Below are positions 53,202 to 61,804 of a stretch of 64,000 nt of DNA, piece after piece. This DNA is from CAZBYL01 sp964522805. Lineage in GTDB: Bacteria; Synergistota; Synergistia; Synergistales; Synergistaceae. Position 1 is the first letter of the stretch; the number at the start of each line of letters is the position of its first letter. The stretch lies in assembly GCA_964522805.1 (NCBI GenBank), contig CAZFWP010000001.1:1-64000 (forward strand), read 5' to 3'. The translations under genes were made by a program, and so were the position numbers. The notes beneath the pieces were generated by a model, which did not search any database, was not told where the DNA came from, and saw only the letters and a program-made list of their open reading frames with translations.

Positions 53202-54335
53202 TTACTTTGTGAATTTTTCAAAAAAACCTTCTCGTGTCTTCACCTGAACCTTCATTTCTTTTGCCAGTGCCTCAAGAAGCTCACGTTCTTTTGAAGACGG
53301 GCTTTTTATGACGCCCACACGCACCAAAATATTCATATCACCGTGTCCGCCGCCCCTTAAGCGCGGCATTCCGCGTCCTTTGATGCGAAGCTTGGAACCG
53401 GGCTGTGTCCCGGCCGGAATATCTAAAGTTTCTGAACCGTCGAAGGTTTCTATTTTAACTTCGCACCCCAGAGCGGCCTGAGGATAGGCAATGTCAACAG
53501 AGGTGTTCAGGTCGTCGCCCTTACGCTGAAAACGCCTGTCCTGCCTGACTTCGATAAGGATGAAGAGATCCCCCGTAGGGCCCCCGTTGAGTCCGGCCTC
53601 ACCCTGGCTGGAAACTCTGAGCCTAATTCCCGTATCAACCCCAGCAGGTATTTTGACTTCCACAGAGTGCTGTTTACGGATGCGTCCCTGCCCTTTACAC
53701 TCGCGGCACGGAGTGGAGATTATCTTCCCCTTGCCTTTACAGTTGGGACAAGACGCCATCTGAGACATCTGTCCAAATGGTGTATTTATAACCTGCTGAA
53801 CCTGCCCGCGTCCGCCGCAGGTAGGGCAGGTCTCAACCTTTGAACCTGGCTCAGCGCCGTTACCTCCGCAGTGAGGACATGTTTCTAAACGTGGAATTTC
53901 TATTTTCTTGCTTACGCCGCGAAAGGCATCCTCGAGTGAGATTTGCATGGTGTACTCAAGGTCGCTGCCTCTTTTGGGGCCGTTGGGATTTGACGAACGC
54001 CGGCTTCCGCCGAAGCCTCCCCCGAAAAGGTCACCGAAGAGGTCTCCAATATCTGCACCGCCAAAACCGCCGAAGCCACCAAAGTCACCACCGCCCGGAG
54101 GCATATCTCCAACATATCCGAACTGGTCGTATTGCGCACGTTTTTGCGGATCACTAAGTACCTCGTTGGCCTCATTGATCTCTTTGTATTTTGCTTCAGC
54201 CTCCGCATCACCCGGATTCGCATCCGGGTGATACTTCCTTGTAAGCTTGCGGTAGGCTTTTTTGATTTCATCAGCCGAGGCCCCCCGCCCAACACCCAAT
54301 ATGTCGTAATAATCTTTTTTTCCGGGAGCAGCCAT
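53202..54335 (-). CDS. dnaJ: Chaperone DnaJ
   Basis: The 377-residue protein has a J domain (DYYDILGVGRGASADEIKKAYRKL, HPD motif), a Gly/Phe-rich stretch, four CxxCxGxG zinc repeats (CPHCGGNG, CPTCGGRG, CPNCKGKG, CRECKGQG) and the C-terminal substrate domain. It stimulates DnaK ATPase. It lies 16 nt after dnaK. Confidence 0.96.
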   Translation of the reverse strand: MAAPGKKDYYDILGVGRGASADEIKKAYRKLTRKYHPDANPGDAEAEAKYKEINEANEVLSDPQKRAQYDQFGYVGDMPPGGGDFGGFGGFGGADIGDLFGDLFGGGFGGSRRSSNPNGPKRGSDLEYTMQISLEDAFRGVSKKIEIPRLETCPHCGGNGAEPGSKVETCPTCGGRGQVQQVINTPFGQMSQMASCPNCKGKGKIISTPCRECKGQGRIRKQHSVEVKIPAGVDTGIRLRVSSQGEAGLNGGPTGDLFILIEVRQDRRFQRKGDDLNTSVDIAYPQAALGCEVKIETFDGSETLDIPAGTQPGSKLRIKGRGMPRLRGGGHGDMNILVRVGVIKSPSSKERELLEALAKEMKVQVKTREGFFEKFTK

Positions 54336-54351
54336 CAGCGCTTCACCTCAA

Positions 54352-56178
54352 TTACTTGTTGTCTTCTTCGTGGAATTCCGCATCCACCGTGTTTGAATCT
54401 CCCGCGTCCTGCTGCGGAGCTTCTCCGCCCTGCGCCTGCTGCGCAGCTTGAGCTTTGGCATAAGCCTTTTGCGCAATTGGGTGCATGGAGGTCATCAGGG
54501 CTTCAATTGCGTCCTTAATGGCCTTGGGGTCTTCTCCTGTGAGCAGATCACGGAGCGCCTTGATCTTCTCTTCCACCGCGGCCTTTTCTTCCGCAGTGGC
54601 TTCGTCACCGAGATCTTTCAGTGATTTTTCCGCATTGTATGCCGCACTGTCACCTTCGTTGCGGGCATCAATCAATTCCTTTTTCTTCTTGTCTTCGCCT
54701 TCGTTTATTTCTGCGTCACGGCGCATTTTTTCAATTTCTTCATCGGAAAGGCGTGAAGACTGTATGGTTATGTTCTGTACTTTGCCTGTAGCCTTATCCT
54801 TCGCAGTAACGTTGACAATGCCGTTGGCGTCGATGTCAAATGTTACCTCTATCTGAGGAATACCTCTCGGTGCCGGCGCGATACCGTCGAGGAAGAAGCG
54901 TCCAAGAGAAACGTTGTCTCCCGCCATCGCGCGTTCACCCTGAAGCACGTGAATCTCCACCTGGGGCTGGTTATCGGCAGCGGTTGTGAATACCTGGCTC
55001 TTTGAGACAGGTATTGCGCTGTTCTTCTCGATAATCTTCGTAAATACCCCTCCGAGTGTCTCAAGCCCCAAAGAAAGCGGGGTTACATCGACAAGAACTA
55101 TTCCTTTGTGTTCGCCTGAAAGGATAGCGCCCTGTATTGCCGCTCCAACGGCGACGCATTCATCGGGGTTGATGCCTTTTGTAGGCTCTTTGCCGAGAAG
55201 TTCTTTTACTTTGCGCTGAACCATCGGCATACGGGTTGAACCGCCGACAAGGAGGATCTTGTCTATTTCTGCTGTCTGGAGCCCCGCATCTTTAAGCGCA
55301 GTGCGTACGGGCTGAACAGTTCTGTCGAGAAGGTCTCTTGTAAGCTCTTCAAACTTCGCTCTGGTCAGTGTCATTTCAAGGTGCTTAGGACCGTTCTGGT
55401 CTGCGGTGATAAAGGGGAGCGAGATTGAGGTCTCCGCCATTGAGGAGAGTTCGACTTTCGCCTTCTCCGCAGCTTCGCGCAGTCTCTGTGCGGCCATTTT
55501 ATCCTTACGCAGGTCAACGCCGTCGCTCTTTTTAAACTCTTCCGCCATCCAGTTCATAACCGCAGCATCCCAGTCGTCACCGCCAAGCCTGTTGTCGCCT
55601 GAGGTGGAAAGGACTTCGAATACACCGTCTCCCACGTCAAGAATGGAAACGTCAAACGTACCGCCGCCAAGGTCGAAAACCATGATCTTGTGGTCGCCAT
55701 CTTTGTTAGCTCCGTAGGCGAGACATGCCGCCGTAGGCTCGTTGATTACACGGAGAACTTCAAGACCTGCGATTGTGCCGGCATCTTTTGTCGCCTGACG
55801 CTGGGCGTCGGTGAAGTATGCAGGGCAGGTGATAACAGCTTTAGTTACTGTACTTCCGAGATACTCTTCCGCGTCTCTCTTGAGCTTCTGGAGGATCATT
55901 GAAGAAATCTGCTGCGGCGAGTACTGCTGGTCATCTATTTTGACCTTATAGTCGCTGCCCATCTCACGTTTTATCGAGATTATTGTGCGTTCGGGGTTGA
56001 CAATCGCCTGGCGTTTTGCAAGCTGCCCCACAAGTCTCTCATTGTCTTTGGTAAACGCGACTACTGAAGGTGTGGTTCTGGCTCCTTCCGGGTTGGGGAT
56101 AACAGTGACGTTGTCCCCTTCTTTCACTGCCACGCAGCTATTGGTGGTACCAAGGTCGATTCCGATAATTTTTTCCAT
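54352..56178 (-). CDS. dnaK: Chaperone DnaK (Hsp70)
   Basis: The 608-residue protein starts IIGIDLGTTNSCVAVKEGD, with VFDLGGGTFDVSILDVGDG and the substrate-binding domain; the tail is Q/A-rich and ends VDAEFHEEDNK. Standard length. It folds proteins with DnaJ and GrpE, whose genes flank it. Confidence 0.97.
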   Translation of the reverse strand: MEKIIGIDLGTTNSCVAVKEGDNVTVIPNPEGARTTPSVVAFTKDNERLVGQLAKRQAIVNPERTIISIKREMGSDYKVKIDDQQYSPQQISSMILQKLKRDAEEYLGSTVTKAVITCPAYFTDAQRQATKDAGTIAGLEVLRVINEPTAACLAYGANKDGDHKIMVFDLGGGTFDVSILDVGDGVFEVLSTSGDNRLGGDDWDAAVMNWMAEEFKKSDGVDLRKDKMAAQRLREAAEKAKVELSSMAETSISLPFITADQNGPKHLEMTLTRAKFEELTRDLLDRTVQPVRTALKDAGLQTAEIDKILLVGGSTRMPMVQRKVKELLGKEPTKGINPDECVAVGAAIQGAILSGEHKGIVLVDVTPLSLGLETLGGVFTKIIEKNSAIPVSKSQVFTTAADNQPQVEIHVLQGERAMAGDNVSLGRFFLDGIAPAPRGIPQIEVTFDIDANGIVNVTAKDKATGKVQNITIQSSRLSDEEIEKMRRDAEINEGEDKKKKELIDARNEGDSAAYNAEKSLKDLGDEATAEEKAAVEEKIKALRDLLTGEDPKAIKDAIEALMTSMHPIAQKAYAKAQAAQQAQGGEAPQQDAGDSNTVDAEFHEEDNK

Positions 56179-56266
56179 TTATATCCCATCCTTTTATGTA
56201 TAAGTATTGTTTCCCTGTTTCACTGAATTTATGCACAAAGCGCGGCAAAACGCTTTTGTGTCACTA

Positions 56267-56851
56267 TTATTTGATATATTTACCCACTCTTACCTGAGGA
56301 GCGCGTATCACTCTGCCTGCAAGTTTGTAGCCCTTACGCAAAGCACCGATTATGTGACCGTCTTTTGACTCGTCTTCAATCGGCTCCATAGATACCGCCT
56401 CATGGAGAGCCGGATCAAAGGCACCGTCGGTCGGTATTGGTTCAAGCCCTAAGCTGCACATCGCTTCAAGAAACTGCTTAACAATCATCATTATTCCTTT
56501 ATAGACGCTGCTCTCTCTGTCTTCCACCGCACCACAGACTCTTTCAAGGTTTTCGTAGACAGGCAGAAGGACTTCGATTGATTTCTCTGCAGCGAGCTTT
56601 CTGTCACGCTCCCTGTCGCGTTCCACCCTGGTTCTGAGGTTATAGTAGTCAGCGCGGGCTCTCGCAGCTTCTTCAGTCAGAGACTTAATTTCTGTCTTGG
56701 CTTTTTCAATTTCGGACATAAGCGCATCTCTTTCAGCACAGACAGCTTCGTATTGCTCTTTTCCCGCCGACGCGGCTATGGTTGCTTCGCAATCCTGCTC
56801 AGGCTGAGTTTGTAAATTTTCTTCCATGTTTTTTTTCCCTTTATTAAACAT
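56267..56851 (-). CDS. grpE: Nucleotide exchange factor GrpE
   Basis: The 194-residue protein has a long N-terminal helix (ARADYYNLRTRVERDRERDRKLAAEKSIEVLLPVYENLERV) and the C-terminal beta domain (GYKLAGRVIRAPQVRVGK). ATG 56851 follows the hrcA stop directly; a second ATG at 56827 is a possible start. Confidence 0.94.
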   Translation of the reverse strand: MFNKGKKNMEENLQTQPEQDCEATIAASAGKEQYEAVCAERDALMSEIEKAKTEIKSLTEEAARARADYYNLRTRVERDRERDRKLAAEKSIEVLLPVYENLERVCGAVEDRESSVYKGIMMIVKQFLEAMCSLGLEPIPTDGAFDPALHEAVSMEPIEDESKDGHIIGALRKGYKLAGRVIRAPQVRVGKYIK

Positions 56852-57871
56852 TTATTCTTTGCCCTCCAGTTCAGACTCCGGTTCCAAAGTCTGAAGTACT
56901 CTGTCTATTGTCGAAATTACTTTTTCGTAATCCATGCGGTCGGGACCGATAACCCCGATCACTGCTTTTTGTCCGTTTGTAACAGTGGAAGCAGCTACAA
57001 GAGCTGATTTTTTCATCGCAGGAGAATCGTTTTCATCTCCGATGACAATATTCATCCCTTCGTTGGTGCACCTATTTACCAAATCAATCATGCTCTCTTC
57101 CTGCTCCAGGAATGAGTAGAGCGTCTGTATTCTGCTTAAGTCCTGAAAATCAGGAAGATTCATCATATGGCTCATCGAACCGGTAAAAACTTTTACTGCC
57201 GGCACAGCCATGACGTTCTCCAGTTCTCTTAACGCCCCTTCGCAGGCGGACTGATATTCCCGCAGCTCACTGGCAAGGTAAGAGCGCAAAGAGGTTTTTA
57301 ATTCCGTCCAAGTGCAGCCCGAAAAAAGATTAACCTTACGCGAAAGTTCATCAAGATAATCCTGAGACATATCCCACGGAACGGGGATAATTTTTTGATG
57401 AACAAGCCCTCCCTGAAGGATTACCAGGAGTAAGACGTTTCTCTCGCCGATTCGGACAAAATCAACTCTCTGAAACTTAACCGTATCTAAGGGAGTCAAA
57501 GCAGCTACCCCAACATAGTTTGAAACACTGCTTAAAATATCTGACGCCGACTCTAAAGCTCCTTCAATTCCACGCTGGTGTTCGCATAAATTTTTCAGCC
57601 AGTCGTTGGAGTGCTTTCTGTAATCAATCCTTTGAAGAACAGAGTCTACATATAGCCGATAACCCTGGGTGGTGGGGACTCTTCCAGAAGAGGTATGAGT
57701 CTGTTTGAGAAAACCCATCTCCTCAAGATCGGACATCTCGTTTCTTATCGTAGCGGAACTGTGCCCCGTGAGGTATCTGCGTGAGACCGTTCTGGAGCCG
57801 ACGCTTTCTCCGCTTCTAATATATTCATAGACTACGGATAGGACAACTTCCAACTGTCTTTCTGTAAGCAT
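56852..57871 (-). CDS. hrcA: Heat-shock repressor HrcA
   Basis: The 339-residue protein has the winged helix (LTERQLEVVLSVVYEYIRSGESVGSRTVSRRYLTGHSSATIRNEMSDLEEMGFL) and the C-terminal VIGPDRMDYEKVISTID. It binds CIRCE and represses the operon until GroE/DnaK capacity falls. First gene, directly behind CIRCE. Confidence 0.95.
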   Translation of the reverse strand: MLTERQLEVVLSVVYEYIRSGESVGSRTVSRRYLTGHSSATIRNEMSDLEEMGFLKQTHTSSGRVPTTQGYRLYVDSVLQRIDYRKHSNDWLKNLCEHQRGIEGALESASDILSSVSNYVGVAALTPLDTVKFQRVDFVRIGERNVLLLVILQGGLVHQKIIPVPWDMSQDYLDELSRKVNLFSGCTWTELKTSLRSYLASELREYQSACEGALRELENVMAVPAVKVFTGSMSHMMNLPDFQDLSRIQTLYSFLEQEESMIDLVNRCTNEGMNIVIGDENDSPAMKKSALVAASTVTNGQKAVIGVIGPDRMDYEKVISTIDRVLQTLEPESELEGKE

Positions 57872-57889
57872 CTCACGCCTCCCGTCTTG

Positions 57890-57916
57890 TTAGCACTCTA
57901 TCAATACGAGTGCTAA
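57890..57916. promoter_or_regulatory. CIRCE operator
   Basis: Perfect TTAGCACTC-N9-GAGTGCTAA inverted repeat (57890-57898, 57908-57916), the HrcA binding site, between the promoter and the hrcA start. Confidence 0.97.
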
Positions 57917-57934
57917 TTCATTTTCAACGGGATA

Positions 57935-57963
57935 AGAATAACAGCCCTCTCTGCAAATGTCAA
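57935..57963 (-). promoter_or_regulatory. Promoter of the hrcA operon
   Basis: Minus strand TTGACA (57963-57958), 17 bp, TATTCT (57940-57935). CIRCE begins 18 bp downstream, so it overlaps the transcription start region. Confidence 0.8.
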
Positions 57964-58200
57964 GACAGGTCAGAGAATCTATCTAGTCAATTTTACGTAT
58001 TAAAAAACACAGAATAACTACAGGCAAAATATCACAATAAGGTATAATCATTCCGTTTAATATCACTTGGGCAGGCATGGCTTGTATCTTTTTTATCCAC
58101 GCTAGTGCAGAATACCGCGCCTCATGGACGATAACGGACCAAACGGCGTTTCCCGCTGATTGCGAACTAAAATCTTCTAATTGTATAAGGAGTCTCGAGA
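57964..58200. other. Divergent spacer before the histidine phosphatase gene
   Basis: With the hrcA control region the gene-free stretch is 329 bp. A plus-strand TATAAT at 58043-58048 with a weak -35 would give a leader of about 145 nt to the phosphatase-folP-folK operon. I could not match that leader to a known folate riboswitch. Confidence 0.4.
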
Positions 58201-58848
58201 ATGGAAACTAAAAAAACAACTATTTACCTCATTCGCCACGGTGAGTGCGCAGGGAACAAAGAAAACAGAATTCGCGGTCACATGGATTTCCCGCTCAACG
58301 AAAATGGTATCGCACAAGCGGAAGCTCTCGCAAAAGCACTTAAAGACAAGGGAATAAATCACATTTATTCAAGCCCGCTTTCCCGCGCCGCAAAGACAGC
58401 GGAGATAATCAGCCAAACTGTCGGCGCCGATTATGAAACAGACGAAGGCTTTAATAACGTCTGCATCGGCGTATGGGAAAACCGCATAAAATCAGAGCTG
58501 GCGGCTGAAGTACCCGAAATGTGGGAAACATGGCTTAACAGGCCTGAAGATTTAGTTATTGAAGGCGGAGAAACTCTAGACAAAGTCAGAGAACGTTCTG
58601 TGGCTTCTTTAAACCGTGTTATTGCCGAACACGAGGGAGAAACAGTTGCGATAGTCGGACACAGAGGCGTTTTAAAGCCCTTGATCGCAGGAGCTCTTGA
58701 TGTTGCCAAACCATGCTACTGGAAATTTCATTTTGATACAGCGTCGTACAGTGTGCTGACTCATGATTCAGTTCGCGGCTTTTGCCTGATGAGCCTTAAT
58801 TACACCGAGCATCTTAATGAAATGAACATCATTCAGGAATTTGACTAA
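58201..58848 (+). CDS. Histidine phosphatase family protein (phosphoglycerate mutase-like)
   Basis: The 215-residue protein has the catalytic LIRHGECAGNKENRIRG, YSSPLSRAAKTAEII, an acid residue in GVWENR and the second histidine in AIVGHRGVLKPL. Similar proteins include CobC alpha-ribazole phosphatase and broad phosphatases. As first gene before folP and folK it might remove phosphate from a pterin intermediate, which is inference from context. AAGGAG lies 9 nt before the ATG. Confidence 0.88.
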   Translation: METKKTTIYLIRHGECAGNKENRIRGHMDFPLNENGIAQAEALAKALKDKGINHIYSSPLSRAAKTAEIISQTVGADYETDEGFNNVCIGVWENRIKSELAAEVPEMWETWLNRPEDLVIEGGETLDKVRERSVASLNRVIAEHEGETVAIVGHRGVLKPLIAGALDVAKPCYWKFHFDTASYSVLTHDSVRGFCLMSLNYTEHLNEMNIIQEFD

Positions 58849-58861
58849 ACGGAGGATAAAG

Positions 58862-60091
58862 ATGTCCTTGTTCAATATAAATTTTTTAAGCGGCGAAAAG
58901 CTCGCGGAAGCGTTGAAGATGGTCGGCGCCGATATGAGGTCGCTGCCTTTTTTTGATAATCGCCGTGAGGTCAAAGCTCTCTATATAAGTAACGCTGATA
59001 TTCGCGCCGCCAACGTCATTAAGCAGGAGATGCTCGCGCGCGGCGGCGATGCGGCCGTCAGCCGCTTTGCCGTGGACTGCCGCGCAGAAAAGAGCGATAT
59101 CATTCTTTTCGGCACAAAAAAGCAGCTGGCTTTTCTCGCCGACAAAATAGAAGCAATGTCGTGGTGGAATTTTCCCCAGATAGCCTCCGAAATTCGCCAA
59201 GCGTTAAACGGCATGGCTTCTGGAAAGTATTCCATTAAACTGCCTTGCGGAGCAGAGATCGAATTCGGCAGGAGGACCATGGTTATGGGAATAATCAACC
59301 TCACTGACGATTCTTTTTATTCCACCAGCAGAACAGGTTCCGATTCACGGGCCACGGTCGAGAGAGCAGTGAAATTCGCAGCAGAGGGAGCGGATATCCT
59401 TGATTTGGGCGCGGAATCAACCCGCCCAGGTTCGTCACGTGTTCCCGAAGAGGAAGAAATCTCCCGAATAGCGGACGCGGTTAAAAATATCAGAAAGACA
59501 CTGCCCCAAATTCCTTTGTCCATAGACACAACGAGGGCTTCAGTAGCAAGGGCAGCCTTGGACGCCGGAGCAGATATCATCAATGATATTTCCGGACTGA
59601 CGTATGAACCTGAGGTGGCGCGTGCAGCAGCTGATTACGGAGCGATGCTGGTTTTGATGCATATGAGAGGCACACCGGAAACAATGCAGTCCATGTGCGA
59701 TTATGAGAACAGCAACATCCTTCAGAGCATTACTGATTTTTTTGACAAGGGAATAGAAACGGCGGCATCAAATGGGCTGGAAAGAGCTAAAATAATACTC
59801 GACCCGGGGCTGGGATTTGCAAAAAATTACAACCAAAATCTTTTTTTAATGCAGAACTTACGCGCCTTTGATACCTTCGGTCTGCCGATTTTAATCGGAG
59901 CCTCGCGCAAGGGCACAGTGGGAAAAGCCACGGGAGCAGACAAGGCGGAAGACAGGCTTGAGGGTACTCTCGCAATAACTTCCCTCTGCGCTTGGCACGA
60001 TATTGATATAGTGAGAGTGCATGATGTCAAGGAGAATAAAAAAACAGTGATGATGATAGAGGCGATAAAAAATGCCGGAATTTTCGGGTAA
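58862..60091 (+). CDS. folP: Dihydropteroate synthase FolP with N-terminal extension
   Basis: About 409 residues from ATG 58862 (GGAGG upstream). The C-terminal 270 are a normal DHPS barrel: MGIINLTDDSFYSTSR, DLGAESTRPGSSRV, SIDTTRASVARAALDAGADIINDISG, LDPGLGFAKNYNQN, IGASRKGTVGK. The first 138 residues form a separate alpha/beta-looking region (LFNINFLSGEKLAEALKMV onward) not present in E. coli FolP but seen in some deep-branching bacteria and archaea. It joins dihydropterin pyrophosphate to p-aminobenzoate. It overlaps folK by 20 bp. Confidence 0.92.
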   Translation: MSLFNINFLSGEKLAEALKMVGADMRSLPFFDNRREVKALYISNADIRAANVIKQEMLARGGDAAVSRFAVDCRAEKSDIILFGTKKQLAFLADKIEAMSWWNFPQIASEIRQALNGMASGKYSIKLPCGAEIEFGRRTMVMGIINLTDDSFYSTSRTGSDSRATVERAVKFAAEGADILDLGAESTRPGSSRVPEEEEISRIADAVKNIRKTLPQIPLSIDTTRASVARAALDAGADIINDISGLTYEPEVARAAADYGAMLVLMHMRGTPETMQSMCDYENSNILQSITDFFDKGIETAASNGLERAKIILDPGLGFAKNYNQNLFLMQNLRAFDTFGLPILIGASRKGTVGKATGADKAEDRLEGTLAITSLCAWHDIDIVRVHDVKENKKTVMMIEAIKNAGIFG

Positions 60092-60572
60092 TACTGTCGC
60101 AATCGCACTTGGTTCAAATATGGGCAACAGGCTCGCTCACCTCCAGCAGGCCATTAACGCCATCAAACTTTGCGGTTTTCAAATAACCGCACTTAGCAGC
60201 GTGTGGGAGACGGCCCCATGGGGAGACACAGACCAGCCGCGCTTTCTTAATATGTGCCTGACAGCAGATACGGAGATGAGCGGTGCTGACGCCTTGGACA
60301 GGGTTAAGAAAATCGAAAAAGACTTGGGAAGGACAGTGTCGCGCCATTGGGGGCCTCGGGAGATAGATATAGATATCATTATTTTCGGCGAGGAGATTAT
60401 CCGGACTGAAAAACTGACAGTACCCCACCCTATGATGCAGGATAGAGCCTTCGTATTGCGCCCTTTGGCCGAGATAGCCCCCGACATGAAGCATCCCGTG
60501 CTGAACAAAAGTGTCAAAGAGCTTTTCGAGGCCCTGCCGCCGGAAAACATGGTGAGGATTATTAAGCTATGA
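60072..60572 (+). CDS. folK: HPPK, hydroxymethyldihydropterin pyrophosphokinase FolK
   Basis: The 166-residue protein has VAIALGSNMGNRLAHLQQAI, SSVWETAPWGDTDQPRFLNMCL and the ATP/Mg motif HWGPREIDIDIIIFG, then VPHPMMQDRAFVLRPLAEIAP. It makes the substrate for FolP. Its stop overlaps the next start by 4 bp. Confidence 0.94.
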   Translation: MPEFSGNTVAIALGSNMGNRLAHLQQAINAIKLCGFQITALSSVWETAPWGDTDQPRFLNMCLTADTEMSGADALDRVKKIEKDLGRTVSRHWGPREIDIDIIIFGEEIIRTEKLTVPHPMMQDRAFVLRPLAEIAPDMKHPVLNKSVKELFEALPPENMVRIIKL

Positions 60573-61402
60573 GCAGCCATAACGCTTATTTAAAATTTAG
60601 CTTGTATATGGAAGAGCTTAAAAAAAAGCTTGTGTCTGTAGATTGGGAGAAAAAGAGATTCGCTGTCTTGCCGCTGACAATCTTGCTGATAACATTCTCA
60701 ATTTGGCTGATACCAAGAGCTGATATCCCTAAAAGCGGTGTTAGAGTAAGATTACTTAACGCCCCTAACTTTCCTATTGTTCTGGCATTGGAACAAGAAA
60801 AGGGAACTGTTTCCTCCGCATGGCTGAGAACTCCCGCAGGAGCGCGGGAACTGACGGAAGTCGAAGGGTTGACATATCTCTCTGATGCTAAATATTTGTC
60901 CAATGTGGATCAGGATATTAAAGACGACTTGCTGTGGCGGCTCTCCTTTATCAATTTTAAGGGAGATGGAGTTCACCTTTGGCTGGGAATGACCACCTGG
61001 CTGCCAAAGCTTTTTATTTCTACAACCCCATACCAGTACACAAGGTGGGACGCAGTACCGGCAAAGTTGGTGGTACCTAAAGGCACGGCTATCTACGTAT
61101 CACCAGCAACACCTTCTTATAATAAAGCAGAGGCTTTTGACGGTAGGAACAGCTACTCGTTTGTCTATACCATGAGAATGACCGCAGACGGTCCCGCCTT
61201 TGTGCCGGTACCGGCTGTCTACAAACAGATAGCGCTTTTACTGCGTGCGGGAATACAGGGTGAATTCTCGCCGACGAAGCGTCTGACATACGTGAGGATG
61301 TTGGCGGAATTCAACTCTTTGGCAGAGGGGCGCCCTCCGCAGGCGGAAACAATGATCAACTTCCAGATGCAAAAGATAGACACGATCGCCTGGAAGAAAT
61401 AA
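60569..61402 (+). CDS. Membrane-anchored protein of unknown function
   Basis: The 277-residue protein has one hydrophobic helix near residues 31-48 (FAVLPLTILLITFSIWLIP) after a charged N-terminus, then a mainly beta-looking region of about 225 residues predicted outside the cytoplasm. No signal cleavage site, catalytic motif or cysteine was recognised. It overlaps folK by 4 bp (ATGA), so it is part of the folate operon transcript. I do not recognise the family; a conserved link to folate genes would need a neighbourhood comparison. ATG at 60608 (MEELKKK) is an alternative start. Confidence 0.75.
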   Translation: MSSHNAYLKFSLYMEELKKKLVSVDWEKKRFAVLPLTILLITFSIWLIPRADIPKSGVRVRLLNAPNFPIVLALEQEKGTVSSAWLRTPAGARELTEVEGLTYLSDAKYLSNVDQDIKDDLLWRLSFINFKGDGVHLWLGMTTWLPKLFISTTPYQYTRWDAVPAKLVVPKGTAIYVSPATPSYNKAEAFDGRNSYSFVYTMRMTADGPAFVPVPAVYKQIALLLRAGIQGEFSPTKRLTYVRMLAEFNSLAEGRPPQAETMINFQMQKIDTIAWKK

Positions 61403-61710
61403 ACTGCGAAAAGCCCTCTCCCTCTGTTTGGGCAGTTGACCATTGGAAGAAGGGGCAAACTAAGTTAGCGGCGCTGCTTATTTGCTTTTATCCCGCAATC
61501 TCGCATAACCTCATGATGTCCTAAGTGAGCGTTTTATAAAAGTTAGTATTGTTAAGGCTTTCCTAATATCGGTAAAGACTAAGGCAAGCTTGCTGCCGAT
61601 AATCGCACATAGCCGTCAGAACCACTTAAGGCGCCGCATAACTTGATATCTCTATGCTGGTTTTGAAAATCACTGTTTATCAAGACTGTCCTCACATGAG
61701 GCACGAATAT

Positions 61711-61755
61711 AAAAATCCTACCTGTTATGCTTGGAGCAAAGCAGGTAGGATTTTT
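61711..61755. terminator. Bidirectional terminator between folate operon and RpiR gene
   Basis: A perfect 14-bp stem (AAAAATCCTACCTG at 61711-61724 and complement at 61742-61755) with a 17-nt loop; A-run on one side and T-run on the other let it work in both directions. Confidence 0.85.
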
Positions 61756-61769
61756 TAATCTTATGCACT

Positions 61770-61798
61770 ATCCCTGCCCGCTGCATGGCGGTAGGGAT
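61770..61798 (-). terminator. Secondary hairpin just after the RpiR gene
   Basis: Arms ATCCCTGCC and GGTAGGGAT (one G-T pair) with an 11-nt loop, no T-run; probably a message stabiliser preceding the main terminator. Confidence 0.5.
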
Positions 61799-61804
61799 GG
61801 CGAA

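Larger units (their letters stand above)
61403..61804. other. 402-bp convergent intergenic region with two hairpins
   Basis: Between the unknown folate-operon gene and the RpiR gene. It contains a strong bidirectional terminator (61711-61755) and a second hairpin (61770-61798). The 300 bp to their left show no frame, tRNA or repeat I recognise. Confidence 0.5.

Noticed and set aside
58056..58200. Possible folate (THF) riboswitch in the leader of the folate operon
   Set aside because: The leader is long enough, but I could not match the conserved core of THF riboswitches; kept only as an unexplained leader.
61403..61710. Possible tRNA or small RNA in the long convergent spacer
   Set aside because: No cloverleaf arms, TTC loop or CCA end and no stable extended fold could be found by eye.
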